DNA of 64,000 bases from Pseudomonadota bacterium (GCA_018240785.1 JAFEFC010000004.1:52842-116841); one strand, 5' to 3'; shown: positions 45,572 to 54,857, counted from the first letter of the stretch. Numbers and translations: made by a program. The notes: generated from the letters alone by a model not told the origin.

Positions 45572-45634
45572 ATTTCACCAGCGTTCCCCCAAGCCGTGCG
45601 CGTTGATGGGCGCGCCGAAGCACACAGCGAGACG

Positions 45635-46477
45635 ATGAGTTTGCAGCAGACCCCAAGCGACAGCGCGGCGCCCGGCCGTACGGTCCGCATCGCCGCGATC
45701 CAGACGGTGTCCGGCCCCGATGTGGACGAGAACCTCGCCACCGCGGGCCGCCTCATCGCCGAGGCGGCGGCGGAAGGCGCACGGCTGGTCGCCCTGCCCG
45801 AGTATTTTCCGCTGATTTCGGGCGACGAGCAGCAGAAGGTGCGCATCCGCGAGGCGGACGGTGACGGCCCGATCCAGGACTTCCTCGCCGACGCGGCGCG
45901 CCGGCACGGCGTGTGGCTGGTCGGCGGCACGTTGCCGCTGGTGGCGGACGATGCCGACAAGGTGCGCAACAGCACCCTGGTGTTCGACGACCAGGGCAGG
46001 CGGGTGGCGCGCTACGACAAGATCCACCTGTTCGGCTTCCAGCGCGGTGGCGAGCGCTACGACGAATCCGTGACGATAGAGCCCGGCCACGAGGTGGTGC
46101 GCTTCGATTCGCCGGCCGGTCCGACCGGGCTGTCGGTGTGCTACGACCTGCGTTTTCCCGAACTCTTCAGGGCGTTCGGCGAGATCAACCTGATCATCCT
46201 GCCCGCCGCCTTCACTTACACCACCGGCCGCGCGCATTGGGAGGTGCTGTTGCGCGCGCGCGCCGTCGAGAACCTCTGCTACGTGATGGCGCCGGCGCAG
46301 GGTGGGCGCCATCCCAGCGGGCGGGTGACCTGGGGCCACACGATGATCATCGACCCCTGGGGCGAGATCCTCGCCTGCCGCGACGAAGGCCCCGGCGTGG
46401 TGCTGGCGGACCTCGACCCGGCGCGCATTGCCGCAGTCCGTGAAAGCCTGCCGGCCCTGCGCCATCGCTGCCTGTGA
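45635..46477 (+). CDS. Nitrilase-family amidase (Nit2/deaminated glutathione amidase type)
   Basis: The 280-residue cytosolic carbon-nitrogen hydrolase keeps the catalytic triad: Glu in [12 protein letters not shown], Lys in [10 protein letters not shown], and Cys in [31 protein letters not shown] and [14 protein letters not shown] complete the Nit1/Nit2 pattern. Enzymes of this clade hydrolyse deaminated glutathione, a side product of transaminases. The specific substrate is inferred from the clade, not shown. It lies between yhdP and tldD, 63 bases after yhdP. ATG 45635 is chosen because earlier codons show no similarity. Confidence 0.9.
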   Translation: MSLQQTPSDSAAPGRTVRIAAIQTVSGPDVDENLATAGRLIAEAAAEGARLVALPEYFPLISGDEQQKVRIREADGDGPIQDFLADAARRHGVWLVGGTLPLVADDADKVRNSTLVFDDQGRRVARYDKIHLFGFQRGGERYDESVTIEPGHEVVRFDSPAGPTGLSVCYDLRFPELFRAFGEINLIILPAAFTYTTGRAHWEVLLRARAVENLCYVMAPAQGGRHPSGRVTWGHTMIIDPWGEILACRDEGPGVVLADLDPARIAAVRESLPALRHRCL

Positions 46478-46571
46478 GCCACGGAGGCGGATGCCCGCGG
46501 GCGGCGCGAGCATATCGAGATCGTTTTTGGGCGAACCCGGTCCAATCGGGCAACGTGACCTTGGAATTCTC

Positions 46572-48017
46572 ATGAGCAAGACAAAGAACCCCCTCAAGGT
46601 GGCAGACCGCTACCTGCTGTCTCCTTACGGCCTCGATCCGACGCATCTCGAGAAGGTGTTCGGCAAGTTGATGAGGCATCGCCTGGACTACGCCGACCTG
46701 TACTTCCAGTACCAGCGCTCCGAGGCCTGGAGCCTGGAGGAGGGCATCGTCAAGTCGGGCAGCTTCGACATCGAGCAGGGCATGGGCGTGCGCGCCATCA
46801 GCGGCGACAAGACGGCCTTTGCCTATTCGGACGACATCTCGCTCGACGCGCTCGTGGATGCGGCGACGGCCACGCGCGCGATCGCCGACGCCGGCGGCAA
46901 GCGCAAGGTTGCGATCGCGGCGAAACGCGCCAAACCCCGGCTCTATCGTGGCGACGATCCGCTCGATTCGCTCGACGACACCGCCAAGGTGCGCCTGCTC
47001 GAGCGCCTGGAGGCGATGGCACGCGCCGAGGACCCGCGCGTGACCCAGGTCATGGCCCACATCGCCGGCTCCTGGGAAGTCGTGCTGGTGGCGCGCAGCG
47101 ACGGTCACATGGCTGCCGACGTGCGGCCGCTGGTGCGGGTGTCGATCACCGTGATCATGGAAGATGACGGACGCCGCGAGCAGGGCAGCGCGGGCGGTGG
47201 CGGGCGTTACGATTACGGCTATTTCTGCGATGACCGCCTGCACGACTACGCACGAGCAGCGGTGCATCAGGCACGGGTGAACCTGGCCGCCGCACCGGCG
47301 CCGGCCGGCACCATGCCGGTGGTCCTCGGTCCGGGCTGGCCCGGCATCCTGCTGCACGAGGCCATCGGCCACGGCCTGGAGGGCGACTTCAACCGCAAGG
47401 GCAGCTCGGCCTTCTCCGGTCGCATCGGCCAGCAGGTGGCGGCAAAGGGCGTCACCGTGGTGGATGACGGCACCTTGCCCGACCGTCGCGGCTCGCTGAC
47501 GATGGACGACGAGGGCAATCCGACCCGCCGCACGGTGCTGATCGAGGACGGCATCCTCACCGGCTACATGCAGGACATGATGAATGCGCGGCTGATGGGC
47601 ATGGCCCCGACCGGCAACGGCCGGCGTGAATCCTTCGCCCACCTGCCGCTGCCACGCATGACCAACACCTACATGCTGAACGGCGACCGCGACCCGCAGG
47701 AGATCATCAAGTCGGTCAAGAAGGGTCTGTACGCGGTGAACTTCGGCGGCGGCCAGGTGGACATCACCTCGGGCAAGTTCGTCTTCTCGACGGCCGAGGC
47801 CTATCTGATCGAGAACGGCAAGGTCACCCGCCCGGTGAAGGGGGCGACGCTGATCGGCAACGGACCGGATGTATTGACGCGCGTCAGCATGATCGGCAAC
47901 GACATGGCGCTCGACCCCGGCGTTGGCACCTGCGGCAAGGACGGGCAGAGCGTGCCTGTCGGCGTGGGCCAGCCGACGCTGCGCATCGACGGGCTGACGG
48001 TGGGTGGCACGGCCTGA
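46572..48017 (+). CDS. tldD: TldD, catalytic subunit of the TldD-TldE metalloprotease
   Basis: TldD carries the zinc site of the TldDE protease. The 481-residue protein has [11 protein letters not shown] near residue 262, the HExxxH motif, and the third ligand region [40 protein letters not shown] near residue 60 and [20 protein letters not shown] near residue 355 are diagnostic. Its partner PmbA is encoded at 2209-3549. The ATG follows a GGAA-type site. It is the last gene of the yhdP-nitrilase-tldD run. Confidence 0.95.
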   Translation: MSKTKNPLKVADRYLLSPYGLDPTHLEKVFGKLMRHRLDYADLYFQYQRSEAWSLEEGIVKSGSFDIEQGMGVRAISGDKTAFAYSDDISLDALVDAATATRAIADAGGKRKVAIAAKRAKPRLYRGDDPLDSLDDTAKVRLLERLEAMARAEDPRVTQVMAHIAGSWEVVLVARSDGHMAADVRPLVRVSITVIMEDDGRREQGSAGGGGRYDYGYFCDDRLHDYARAAVHQARVNLAAAPAPAGTMPVVLGPGWPGILLHEAIGHGLEGDFNRKGSSAFSGRIGQQVAAKGVTVVDDGTLPDRRGSLTMDDEGNPTRRTVLIEDGILTGYMQDMMNARLMGMAPTGNGRRESFAHLPLPRMTNTYMLNGDRDPQEIIKSVKKGLYAVNFGGGQVDITSGKFVFSTAEAYLIENGKVTRPVKGATLIGNGPDVLTRVSMIGNDMALDPGVGTCGKDGQSVPVGVGQPTLRIDGLTVGGTA

Positions 48018-48184
48018 TCGAGGGGGTTCCTCCACCCGCTGGCGGGCGCTCAGGCACGACGCTGGCGGCGCTTGATTGCTCCGCCGCCTTCGGCAAGGTT
48101 CGCCCCATTGTGGGGCGGGCTGCAGGGCGGCAGATCATGGCCCTGATGTAACATCGACAATAACCAATCCTCGCTGCTGCATCC

Positions 48185-49465
48185 ATGTCCCTCGTCCCGC
48201 GTCCGGCCGGCCTCCCCGAACCCATGGATCAGCGTCCCCATTTCGTACGCTCGGTGGCCGAGCTGGGGGAATCGCAGGCCATCGTCGCTCATCAGGATAT
48301 CTACGCGTCGAACGGCATGAAGCTGCTGGCGCGTGGTTCGAGTGTGGATTGCAGCCACATCGATCTGCTTAGCCGGCACAAGCTGCGCGCACCGCTGGAC
48401 CTCGCCCTGGCGGCCGAAAAGCAGGTCGACCCGACGCAACTGGCTTTCGAGGCGAACAAGCTGCTTGCCGCCGATCCGATCATGGCGGCGCTGGCCGAGC
48501 GCTCCGGCGACCCGCTCGGTTTTCGCCAGTGCCTGGGCGCACTGCCGCTGCCGGCACCCATCATGTTCCGGCTGACGGTCATGCGCGAGATGCGCGGCGC
48601 ACTCTTCGATCACACGCTGCGCATCGCCCTGATCACCTATGCGCTGGCGGTGCGCATGAAGCTGCCGCAGCGGGAGCTGAACGAGCTGCTGGTGGCGGCG
48701 CTGTGCCACGATCTCGGCGAGATGCACACCGACCCCGATCTGCTGGCGCCCGGCCATCGCATCACGGTCGATGAGCGGCGCTTCATCCATGTGCATCCGG
48801 TGACGGGCTACGTGCTGCTGAGCGACATCCCTTCCGTTTCCAACGCGACGCTGCAGGCGGTGCTGCAGCATCACGAGCGGCTGGACGGCAGCGGATATCC
48901 ATCCGGCCTGGCCGGCGACAACATCCACAGCCTGGCCCGCATCCTGTGCGTGGCCGAAGTCGTCGAAGGACTGGTGCGCCGCGGCGAGACGCAGCGTGTG
49001 GACGTGCTGCTGCGGCTCAACCACCAGCGCTTCGATGCCGCAGTGGTGCATGCGCTGCGCGAGCTGCTGTTGATCGGGCACAAGCACCCGGACAGCGGGC
49101 TGGCGGCGGTCGAGGCCATGAGTCAACTGACCCGCTTCGAGCGGCTGTTTGCCGACTCACCGGGTCTGCTGGAAAGGCTGCATGCGCAAGGGGCTGGTGT
49201 GCGCGAACTCGCTTTCGTGCGCGAGCGCATCGCAATGCTGAAGACGCTGGTGCATAACTCCGGCATGAGCCCGGAGTATCACGACACGCTGGTGGACATG
49301 ATCCACGACGATCCGGAAGTCGCTTCCGAAGTCGCTGCGACCATCGACGAGCTGAAATGGCTGATGCTCGACATCGCCAACGAGATCGAACGTCGCGCCG
49401 CCAGGATCGACGGCGAAGCGGGCGCCATCATGGCCGATCTGCTGGCGCTGCTGCGCGGAAGCTGA
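48185..49465 (+). CDS. Stand-alone HD-GYP domain protein, likely c-di-GMP phosphodiesterase
   Basis: The 426-residue protein has a central HD-GYP domain with FDHTLRIALIT, LVAALCHDLGEMHTD and HPVTGYVLL. It ends with VLQHHERLDGSGYPSGL, where both HD and GYP signatures are complete. Such domains hydrolyse c-di-GMP. The N-terminal 130 residues show no receiver, PAS or membrane segment. The C-terminal 150 residues are helical and unlike known output domains. What activates it is therefore not visible. A start at Met14 is possible, as neither start has a strong ribosome site. Confidence 0.85.
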   Translation: MSLVPRPAGLPEPMDQRPHFVRSVAELGESQAIVAHQDIYASNGMKLLARGSSVDCSHIDLLSRHKLRAPLDLALAAEKQVDPTQLAFEANKLLAADPIMAALAERSGDPLGFRQCLGALPLPAPIMFRLTVMREMRGALFDHTLRIALITYALAVRMKLPQRELNELLVAALCHDLGEMHTDPDLLAPGHRITVDERRFIHVHPVTGYVLLSDIPSVSNATLQAVLQHHERLDGSGYPSGLAGDNIHSLARILCVAEVVEGLVRRGETQRVDVLLRLNHQRFDAAVVHALRELLLIGHKHPDSGLAAVEAMSQLTRFERLFADSPGLLERLHAQGAGVRELAFVRERIAMLKTLVHNSGMSPEYHDTLVDMIHDDPEVASEVAATIDELKWLMLDIANEIERRAARIDGEAGAIMADLLALLRGS

Positions 49466-49511
49466 ACCCCGCCCGTGAGGGCGAGGCAGGACGACGGACC
49501 GCGCGAATTCG

Positions 49512-49706
49512 TCACTTGCACCCGTGAGGGCGGGCCCCGGTCTCGCCGGTGGGCGCACCGCCAGGCTTGTCATTGCGGCTATCGGCGTGGGCGACGCTGC
49601 GCGCGGCATAGGTTTCGGCAAGGCTGGCGGCGCGCGCCGGGGCGCAGATCGAGAAGGCGATGGCAGTGGTGGTCAGGACGGCGGCAACTGTCTGGCGCTT
49701 GATCAT
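49512..49706 (-). CDS. Small exported protein at the end of the glr operon
   Basis: The 64-residue protein starts MIKRQTVAAVLTTTAIAFS and continues to an ARA cleavage site, a clear Sec signal peptide. The mature part of about 38 residues is hydrophilic, Ala/Gly/Pro-rich, and ends with a Cys near the C terminus. AAGGAG lies eight bases before the ATG. It begins 12 bases after the glrR stop on the same strand. I do not recognise it; its position suggests a role in the envelope stress response. Confidence 0.6.
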   Translation of the reverse strand: MIKRQTVAAVLTTTAIAFSICAPARAASLAETYAARSVAHADSRNDKPGGAPTGETGARPHGCK

Positions 49707-49718
49707 GTGTGCTCCTTG

Positions 49719-51143
49719 TCAGGGGTGTCGTTGTTGTCGTTCTGGCGCGGGCTCGGCAGTGTCGCTGCGAAACAGGCCGGGCTCCAGGCCATGGCGCTGC
49801 AACAGGCGGTAGAACTCGGTGCGGTTCCGCTCTGCCAGCCGTGCAGCGTCGCTAACGTTACCCGCGGTGAGTTTCAGGAGCTGTATCAGGTAGTTTCGCT
49901 CGAAGCGCTGCTTGGCCTCGGCGTAGCTGAGGGCCTCGAGCGGCGGGACGCGCAGCGCCCGCTCGACCAGCGCGCGCGGGATCAGCGGCATGGTGGCGAG
50001 CGCGCAGGCCTGCTCGACCACGTTATGCAACTGCCGCACGTTGCCGGGCCAGGCCGCGGTGGTGAGCAGCGCCAGCGCCTCCGGCGCGAAGCCGCGCACC
50101 TTCTTGCCGTACTTGCGCGCCAGCGCGGCGAGGAAGTGCTCGGCGAGCAGCGGGATGTCCTCGCGTCGCTCGGCCAGCGTGGGCAGCGCCAGGCTGACGA
50201 CGTTGATGCGGTAGTAGAGATCGTCGCGGAATTCGCCGGTGGCGAGCAGCGCGTCCAGGTCGCGATGGGTGGCCGAAATGATGCGCACGTCGATCGGCTC
50301 CGCGCGGGTCGCGCCGACCGGGCGCACCGTCCGCTCCTGCAGCACGCGCAGCAGCTTCACCTGCAGCGCCAGCGGCATGTCGCCGATTTCGTCCAGGAAA
50401 AGCGTCCCGCCATGCGCCGCCTGGAACAGGCCGGTGTGATGGCTGGTAGCGCCGGTGAACGCGCCGCGGGTATGGCCGAAGAGCTCGGATTCGAGCAGCG
50501 GCTCGGGGATCGCGCCGCAGTTGATGGCGACGAAAGGCGCCAGCGACCTCGGGCTGGCGGCGTGGATGGCACGCGCCAGCATCTCCTTGCCGGTTCCACT
50601 GGCGCCACGGATCAGCACGCTGACGTCGGATGCGGCAATGAGGCCGGCTTCGTCCAGCAAGGCGTGCATCAGCGCGCTGCGGCTGATGATGCCGCCGCTG
50701 CTGGCGCCCATGCCACGCACGCCGGGCGCCGGTGCATCATGCAGTGCCAGGCGGATGCGTTCGAGCAGTTCCTGGCTGTCGAAGGGCTTGGTGAGATAGC
50801 CGGCGACGCCGCGCGACATGGCCTCCACCGCGTCGGGAATCGTGCCGTGCGCGGTCAGCAGGATGACGGGCAGGGCCGGAAACTGGGCGCGGATGTCGCC
50901 GAACAGCGCGAGGCCGTCGCGGCCGGGCAGGCGCACGTCGCTCAGCACCAGGTCGAAGCGCTCTGCCGCGAGATGGGCGAGCGCGGATTCTGCGCGCGCA
51001 CACGTCGTCACCCGATAGCCGTTGGCGCGCAGCCGCATCTCGAGCAGCCGCAGCAGGTCGGCATCGTCATCGACGACCAGCAGGCGCGGGGCGCGGCCGG
51101 ACGTTGGCGGGCAGGGCAGTGGCGGGCTGGCGGGGTGGCTCAT
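49719..51143 (-). CDS. glrR: Sigma-54-dependent response regulator GlrR (QseF)
   Basis: GlrR activates sigma-54 promoters after phosphorylation by GlrK. The 474-residue protein has a receiver with Asp69 in LVLSDVRLPGRDG, then a central AAA+ domain. This domain has GASGTGKEMLARAIH, the sigma-54 contact GAFTGA in ELFGHTRGAFTGAT, and TLFLDEIGDMPL. The C-terminal Fis-type helix-turn-helix reads GNVSDAARLAERNRTEFYRLL. The start overlaps the QseG-like stop as ATGA. Two sites of the GlrR consensus lie upstream of the divergent bactofilin gene. Confidence 0.93.
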   Translation of the reverse strand: MSHPASPPLPCPPTSGRAPRLLVVDDDADLLRLLEMRLRANGYRVTTCARAESALAHLAAERFDLVLSDVRLPGRDGLALFGDIRAQFPALPVILLTAHGTIPDAVEAMSRGVAGYLTKPFDSQELLERIRLALHDAPAPGVRGMGASSGGIISRSALMHALLDEAGLIAASDVSVLIRGASGTGKEMLARAIHAASPRSLAPFVAINCGAIPEPLLESELFGHTRGAFTGATSHHTGLFQAAHGGTLFLDEIGDMPLALQVKLLRVLQERTVRPVGATRAEPIDVRIISATHRDLDALLATGEFRDDLYYRINVVSLALPTLAERREDIPLLAEHFLAALARKYGKKVRGFAPEALALLTTAAWPGNVRQLHNVVEQACALATMPLIPRALVERALRVPPLEALSYAEAKQRFERNYLIQLLKLTAGNVSDAARLAERNRTEFYRLLQRHGLEPGLFRSDTAEPAPERQQRHP

Positions 51144-51763
51144 CGTGTCCGGTGTTCGTCGGCGGGCGGAGGTGTGGCACCGCCTGCGGGCAGCAGCGTG
51201 CGGGGCGGGGCGGAGAGGTCGCGTTCGATCTCGGCGAGCGCGTCGAGTTTGCGCTGCAGCGCGTCGGCCCGCGCGCGGGCTTCCTCGAGCTGCCGCGCAG
51301 AAAGTTCGAGCTGGGTGCCATTGCGCTCGGCCTGCTGGGCGAGCCGATCGTTGAGCGTGTCCAGCCGCAGGCGCTCGCCCACCTGGTCGAGCAGCAGCCG
51401 GGCGAGGTCGTGCATCGCCTGAGAATCGGCATCCTGCGCGGCGAGCACCGATTCGAGCAGCGCGCGGGCGCGTGGAAGGTTGAGGGTGCGCGGGTGGAGG
51501 GAGAGCAGGGCGAGGCGCATCCTCGCCTCCGCGCTGCGCTCGCCGCCGAGCTGCCGCCGTTCGCGCGCAAGGTCGGCGGCGTTGAGCGCGGCCAGGCTGC
51601 GATGGAAGGCCAGCAGGCGGGCGGCGCCTGCTCCGTCGTATGCCGGCGCCGCGACAGGGTCGCCAGGGAGGGCGCTGCAGCCGGCGGCGAGCACGAGGGC
51701 GGCGGTGACGCAGAGCGCGTGGCATCGTCTTGCGGTCAAGGGGAGGGATCGGTCAGCGCGCAT
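51140..51763 (-). CDS. QseG-like outer-membrane lipoprotein
   Basis: In enterobacteria QseG is an outer-membrane lipoprotein that stimulates the kinase GlrK/QseE. The 207-residue protein has a lipoprotein signal with LVLAAGCSALPG (Cys31 by position). An N-terminal helical part follows with many Arg and Leu, and the C-terminal half forms a coiled coil (QLELSARQLEEARARADALQ). It sits between the kinase and regulator genes, overlapping the first by 11 bases and the second by 4. The assignment relies mostly on this context, because QseG sequences diverge widely. Confidence 0.78.
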   Translation of the reverse strand: MRADRSLPLTARRCHALCVTAALVLAAGCSALPGDPVAAPAYDGAGAARLLAFHRSLAALNAADLARERRQLGGERSAEARMRLALLSLHPRTLNLPRARALLESVLAAQDADSQAMHDLARLLLDQVGERLRLDTLNDRLAQQAERNGTQLELSARQLEEARARADALQRKLDALAEIERDLSAPPRTLLPAGGATPPPADEHRTR

Positions 51764-53171
51764 CGGGCAGCTCCAGCCGAAAATGCGCGCCGTGCGATGC
51801 CGGCAGGGCGGCGATGTGGCCGCCATGGGCCGTGATCGCCTCGCGCGCGATGGCCAGCCCCAGGCCGCTGCCCTTGGTCGGACGCACAGTGGCGACGCTG
51901 CCGCGATAGAAGGGCTCGAAGATCCGTTCCAGCTCGTGCGCCGGGATGCCGGGGCCTTCGTCGACACAGTCGATCAGGACCCTGCCGGGCTCATGGCGCA
52001 GGCTCAGCCGCACCGCGGAGTTCGCAGGCGCATAGGCGATCGCGTTGGCGAGGACGTTGGACAGGGCCGCTTCAAGCTTCGAGGCGTCCGCATGGATCTC
52101 GCCGACGTCGCCGTCGATCTCGATGCGGATGCCTTTCGCCTGCGCCGTCAGCCGCTGTGCTTCGACGATCCGCACGGCAAGCCGTCCCGCATGTACCGGC
52201 GCGCGTACCAGCCGGCCGGCGTCGAACTGCAGCGCGTGGAAATCGAGCAGTTGCTCGATGCGGAGCTGCAGCAGATGCGCATTGTGCTCGACGATGGTGG
52301 CCACCTCGCCCTGCTCGCTGGCCAGCGGACCGAGGGTGCCGTCCCGCAACAGCGCAACGCCTTCGCGCAGCGAGGCCAGCGGCGTCTTCAGCTCGTGCGA
52401 GACATGCCGAAGCACGCGGTTGCGCTCGGATTCCAGCTCGGCGAGGCGCAGGCGCAGCCAGTCGAGGCGCTTGCCGAACTGCCGCAGGTCGGATGGGCCG
52501 CCGGCGGGTACCGGCTCGTCGAGGCGGTTGTCGCCGAGACGCACGACGGCGTCCTCGAGCCGGCGCAGCGGGCGCAGGGTCCACCAGGCGGCTAGCAGCG
52601 CGAGTGATAGGGCGGCGACGAAGGCCGCGGCAAGCTGGAGCGCGAGCCGTTCGCGGCTGCGGTCGAGGGTGTCGAGCAGCGCCGCATTGCTTGCGGCGAG
52701 GAAGGCCTCTGCGCGCTGCGAGATGCTCTTGTTAAGGGCGGCGAGCCGGGCGAGCCGGCGTGGCAGCCGGGGATCCTGCGCAGCCTCGTCGTCTGTCGCT
52801 GCCGGTTCGAGACCGTTGCGTGTCTCGCTTGCAAGGCGGCGCCATTCGGCGGCGGAGTCGGCGAGTTCGGGAACCGCACCCTCGAGCACCGCCAGGGCGG
52901 CGAGCGCCTCGGCATGCGCGGCGTCGAAGTTCGCCAACAGGGCAGGGGCGCGCAGCACACGGTACTGGCGCCCGCTGCGCGCGAGATCCACCGTGCGTTC
53001 GTCGAGGCTGCGCAGTGCGCTCGTCAGGCCGAGTGCCACCCGGCCGCCATCCCTGCTCATGCGCGAGAAGCGCTCGAGGCTCAGCCATCCGCCTGCCGCA
53101 GCCGCCCCCAGGATGCCGGCAATCAGCGTGAAACTCGCCAGCAGGGTGAGGCGGAAGGAGGGGGAAGGCAT
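51753..53171 (-). CDS. glrK: Sensor histidine kinase GlrK (QseE)
   Basis: GlrK senses cell-envelope conditions and phosphorylates GlrR. The 472-residue protein has a first membrane helix at residues 6-28, a periplasmic helical sensor segment with SGRQYRVLRAPALLANFDAA, and a second helix near 180-200. A HAMP-like region follows, then the kinase core with His259 in VLRHVSHELKTPLASLREG, the N box, DEGPGIP and KGSGLGLAIARE. The ATG is chosen because the preceding codons are not family-like. The 347-base gap to the divergent bactofilin gene carries the regulatory sites. Confidence 0.92.
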   Translation of the reverse strand: MPSPSFRLTLLASFTLIAGILGAAAAGGWLSLERFSRMSRDGGRVALGLTSALRSLDERTVDLARSGRQYRVLRAPALLANFDAAHAEALAALAVLEGAVPELADSAAEWRRLASETRNGLEPAATDDEAAQDPRLPRRLARLAALNKSISQRAEAFLAASNAALLDTLDRSRERLALQLAAAFVAALSLALLAAWWTLRPLRRLEDAVVRLGDNRLDEPVPAGGPSDLRQFGKRLDWLRLRLAELESERNRVLRHVSHELKTPLASLREGVALLRDGTLGPLASEQGEVATIVEHNAHLLQLRIEQLLDFHALQFDAGRLVRAPVHAGRLAVRIVEAQRLTAQAKGIRIEIDGDVGEIHADASKLEAALSNVLANAIAYAPANSAVRLSLRHEPGRVLIDCVDEGPGIPAHELERIFEPFYRGSVATVRPTKGSGLGLAIAREAITAHGGHIAALPASHGAHFRLELPDAR

Positions 53172-53275
53172 TGTGGCGACAGTCGGAATTCGATTTGCGG
53201 GAATGAAGTTTAGGCGTGCGCGCGCTGCAGCGGGCATGGCAAGTGCAAGCTGATGTGTCGCCTTGCAGCATCTTC

Positions 53276-53293
53276 TGTCGTGCCGCGGCGACA
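53276..53293 (+). promoter_or_regulatory. GlrR box 1 (TGTC-N10-GACA)
   Basis: TGTC GTGCCGCGGC GACA is an exact match to the GlrR (QseF) binding consensus known from enterobacteria. Its centre lies about 190 bases upstream of the predicted sigma-54 start. Confidence 0.75.
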
Positions 53294-53342
53294 AGGATTA
53301 AGTCCTACGCGTCAATGGTTTGGGCGTTTCGCCTGGCGAGGT

Positions 53343-53360
53343 TGTCGGGCCAAGGCGACA
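53343..53360 (+). promoter_or_regulatory. GlrR box 2 (TGTC-N10-GACA)
   Basis: TGTC GGGCCAAGGC GACA is a second exact match, centred 67 bases downstream of box 1 and about 123 bases upstream of the predicted start. This is the usual distance for an enhancer-binding activator. Confidence 0.75.
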
Positions 53361-53448
53361 GCCCGGGCGTGGGCAACGCAACGGCAGGAACGCGCAGAGG
53401 CTCCCTGGGCTCGAACAAGTCATTGATATCAAATCAGATATCGATTCA

Positions 53449-53463
53449 TGGCACGTGGCTTGC
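53449..53463 (+). promoter_or_regulatory. Sigma-54 promoter of the bactofilin gene
   Basis: TGGCACG-N4-TTGC matches the -24/-12 consensus at every key base (GG at -24, GC at -12). Transcription would start near 53475, giving a leader of about 45 bases before the bactofilin ATG. Confidence 0.85.
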
Positions 53464-53518
53464 GATGTGCTGGCGCCGGGTCGCGTCGGACGACCCGGTC
53501 CATGCTCAAGGAGAAACC

Positions 53519-54127
53519 ATGTTCAACAAGCCCACCCTGTTCCCGAAGAATGGCGAAACCCCGGCCGATCGCGGTTTGCGGCCAGGACAGAGCGCCAGCA
53601 GCCTGACCGGCGGCGCGACGCTGTCCTCCGTTCCCGCCAGCACCGTCAGCACGGTGCGGGACACTGCGCCCTCCGACACGGCGGACAGCTCCGCATCGAC
53701 ATCCACTCCGCCGGCTGCCGACCCCGCGCAGGCGACCGGCAGCAGCCTCATCGTCGGTCCCGACGTGAAGCTGAAAGGCGCCGAGATCCTGGATTGCGAC
53801 ACGCTGGTGGTGGAGGGGCGCGTCGAGGCGACGATGGACAGCCGTGTGATCCGCATCGCCCAGAACGGCTCCTACTCCGGCACCGTGGGCATCGACGTGG
53901 CCGAGATCCATGGCGTCTTCGACGGTGAGCTGACGTCGCGCAAGCAACTGATCATCCACGCCACCGGCCGTGTCAGCGGCAAGATCCGCTACGGCAAGAT
54001 CCTGATCGAGGAGGGCGGCGAGATCTCTGGTGACGTCAAGTCGCTGGCGGCTGCAAGCAAGGAGGGCAGCCGCACCGGCGACAAATTCACCGTCGAGGCC
54101 AAGCCGCTGGCGGCCGTCGCCGGCTGA
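53519..54127 (+). CDS. Bactofilin (DUF583 cytoskeletal polymer protein)
   Basis: Bactofilins are beta-helical proteins that polymerise without nucleotides and position cell-wall enzymes. The 202-residue protein has a low-complexity Ser/Thr/Pro N-terminal tail (about residues 15-75). The beta-helix core runs from SLIVGPDVKLKGAEILDCDT through GVFDGELTSRKQLIIHATGR to GEISGDVKSL. No membrane helix is present. AAGGAGA precedes the ATG. It is the only gene downstream of the sigma-54 promoter, and a lytic transglycosylase lies convergent to it. The gene is probably activated by GlrR. Confidence 0.9.
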   Translation: MFNKPTLFPKNGETPADRGLRPGQSASSLTGGATLSSVPASTVSTVRDTAPSDTADSSASTSTPPAADPAQATGSSLIVGPDVKLKGAEILDCDTLVVEGRVEATMDSRVIRIAQNGSYSGTVGIDVAEIHGVFDGELTSRKQLIIHATGRVSGKIRYGKILIEEGGEISGDVKSLAAASKEGSRTGDKFTVEAKPLAAVAG

Positions 54128-54133
54128 CGCGAG

Positions 54134-54157
54134 GAAGCGGGCACGCGCCCGCTTTCG
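54134..54157 (+). terminator. Weak terminator after the bactofilin gene
   Basis: AAGCGGGC-ACGC-GCCCGCTT begins 7 bases after the stop and ends in TTTC. It is a short stem with a minimal T-run. Confidence 0.5.
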
Positions 54158-54206
54158 GTGGCCTGCGCACGCGGCTGCGGGATGGGCGCATCCGCTTGCG
54201 CCGGGG

Positions 54207-54857
54207 TCAGTTGCGCGCGCTGGCGGTCAGCGTGCCCGCGGCAAGTTGCTCCCGTCGCCAACTCCAGCTTCGCTCCCAGGCGGCGCGCACGGTGTTCGGA
54301 TACTCCGGGCGGCCCAGGCTGCCGTTGTAACGTCCGAGCGCGCGGAAGAGATCACCTTTCTCGATGTCGAGGTAGTGGCGAAGGATGGTGCAGCCGTAGC
54401 GCAGGTTGGTGCGCAGGTGGAACAGGTTGTCGTCCGGGCGCTCCATCACCTTCAGCCAGAACGGCATCACCTGCATGAATCCGCGCGCGCCGGCCTGGGA
54501 GATGGCGTACTTGCGGAAGTTGCTCTCCACCTGGATCAGGCCCAGCACGAGCTGTGGATCCAGTCCGGCGCGGGTCGCTTCGTAATGGATGGAAGTGAGC
54601 AGCTCGGTGCGGTAGGCCGGGTCGGGAATGCGCCGCTCCAGCCGGCGCGACATCTCGTTCAGCCAGCGGGAGCGTTCGCCCGCATCGGCAATCGGCAACG
54701 TGGGCGCTGCCGCATCGCTGACTGCCGCATGCAGCGCGGCGCGCACGCTCGCTGCCAGCGGCTCGTACTGTTGCGCGCCGGCCCGTGCGGCGCCACTGGC
54801 TGCCGCGAGCAGGATCGCGGTGGCAACGGTGGCGAGGGCAGTGGGCAGACGCGGCAT
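54207..54857 (-). CDS. Lytic transglycosylase (SLT domain), exported
   Basis: The 216-residue protein has a signal peptide (MPRLPTALATVATAILLAAA, ending near GAARAGA) and one SLT lysozyme-like domain. The catalytic Glu is in VLGLIQVESNFRKYAIS, followed by AGARGFMQVMPFW and LFRALGRYNGSLGRPEYPNTV. It cleaves peptidoglycan glycan strands. It starts two bases after the proS stop on the same strand, so it is co-transcribed with proS. The convergent neighbour is bactofilin, a scaffold for such enzymes elsewhere. Confidence 0.92.
   Translation of the reverse strand: MPRLPTALATVATAILLAAASGAARAGAQQYEPLAASVRAALHAAVSDAAAPTLPIADAGERSRWLNEMSRRLERRIPDPAYRTELLTSIHYEATRAGLDPQLVLGLIQVESNFRKYAISQAGARGFMQVMPFWLKVMERPDDNLFHLRTNLRYGCTILRHYLDIEKGDLFRALGRYNGSLGRPEYPNTVRAAWERSWSWRREQLAAGTLTASARN

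Larger units (their letters stand above)
53172..53518. other. 347-base regulatory gap between glrK and the bactofilin gene
   Basis: No ORF of note lies here. The gap contains the two TGTC-N10-GACA sites (53276-53293, 53343-53360), an AT-rich stretch (53422-53446, with ATTGATATCAAATCAGATAT) that could bind IHF or bend, and the sigma-54 promoter at 53449-53463. Confidence 0.8.

Noticed and set aside
46347-48035. 562-codon open frame antisense to tldD
   Set aside because: No family motif and full overlap with a clearly real gene.
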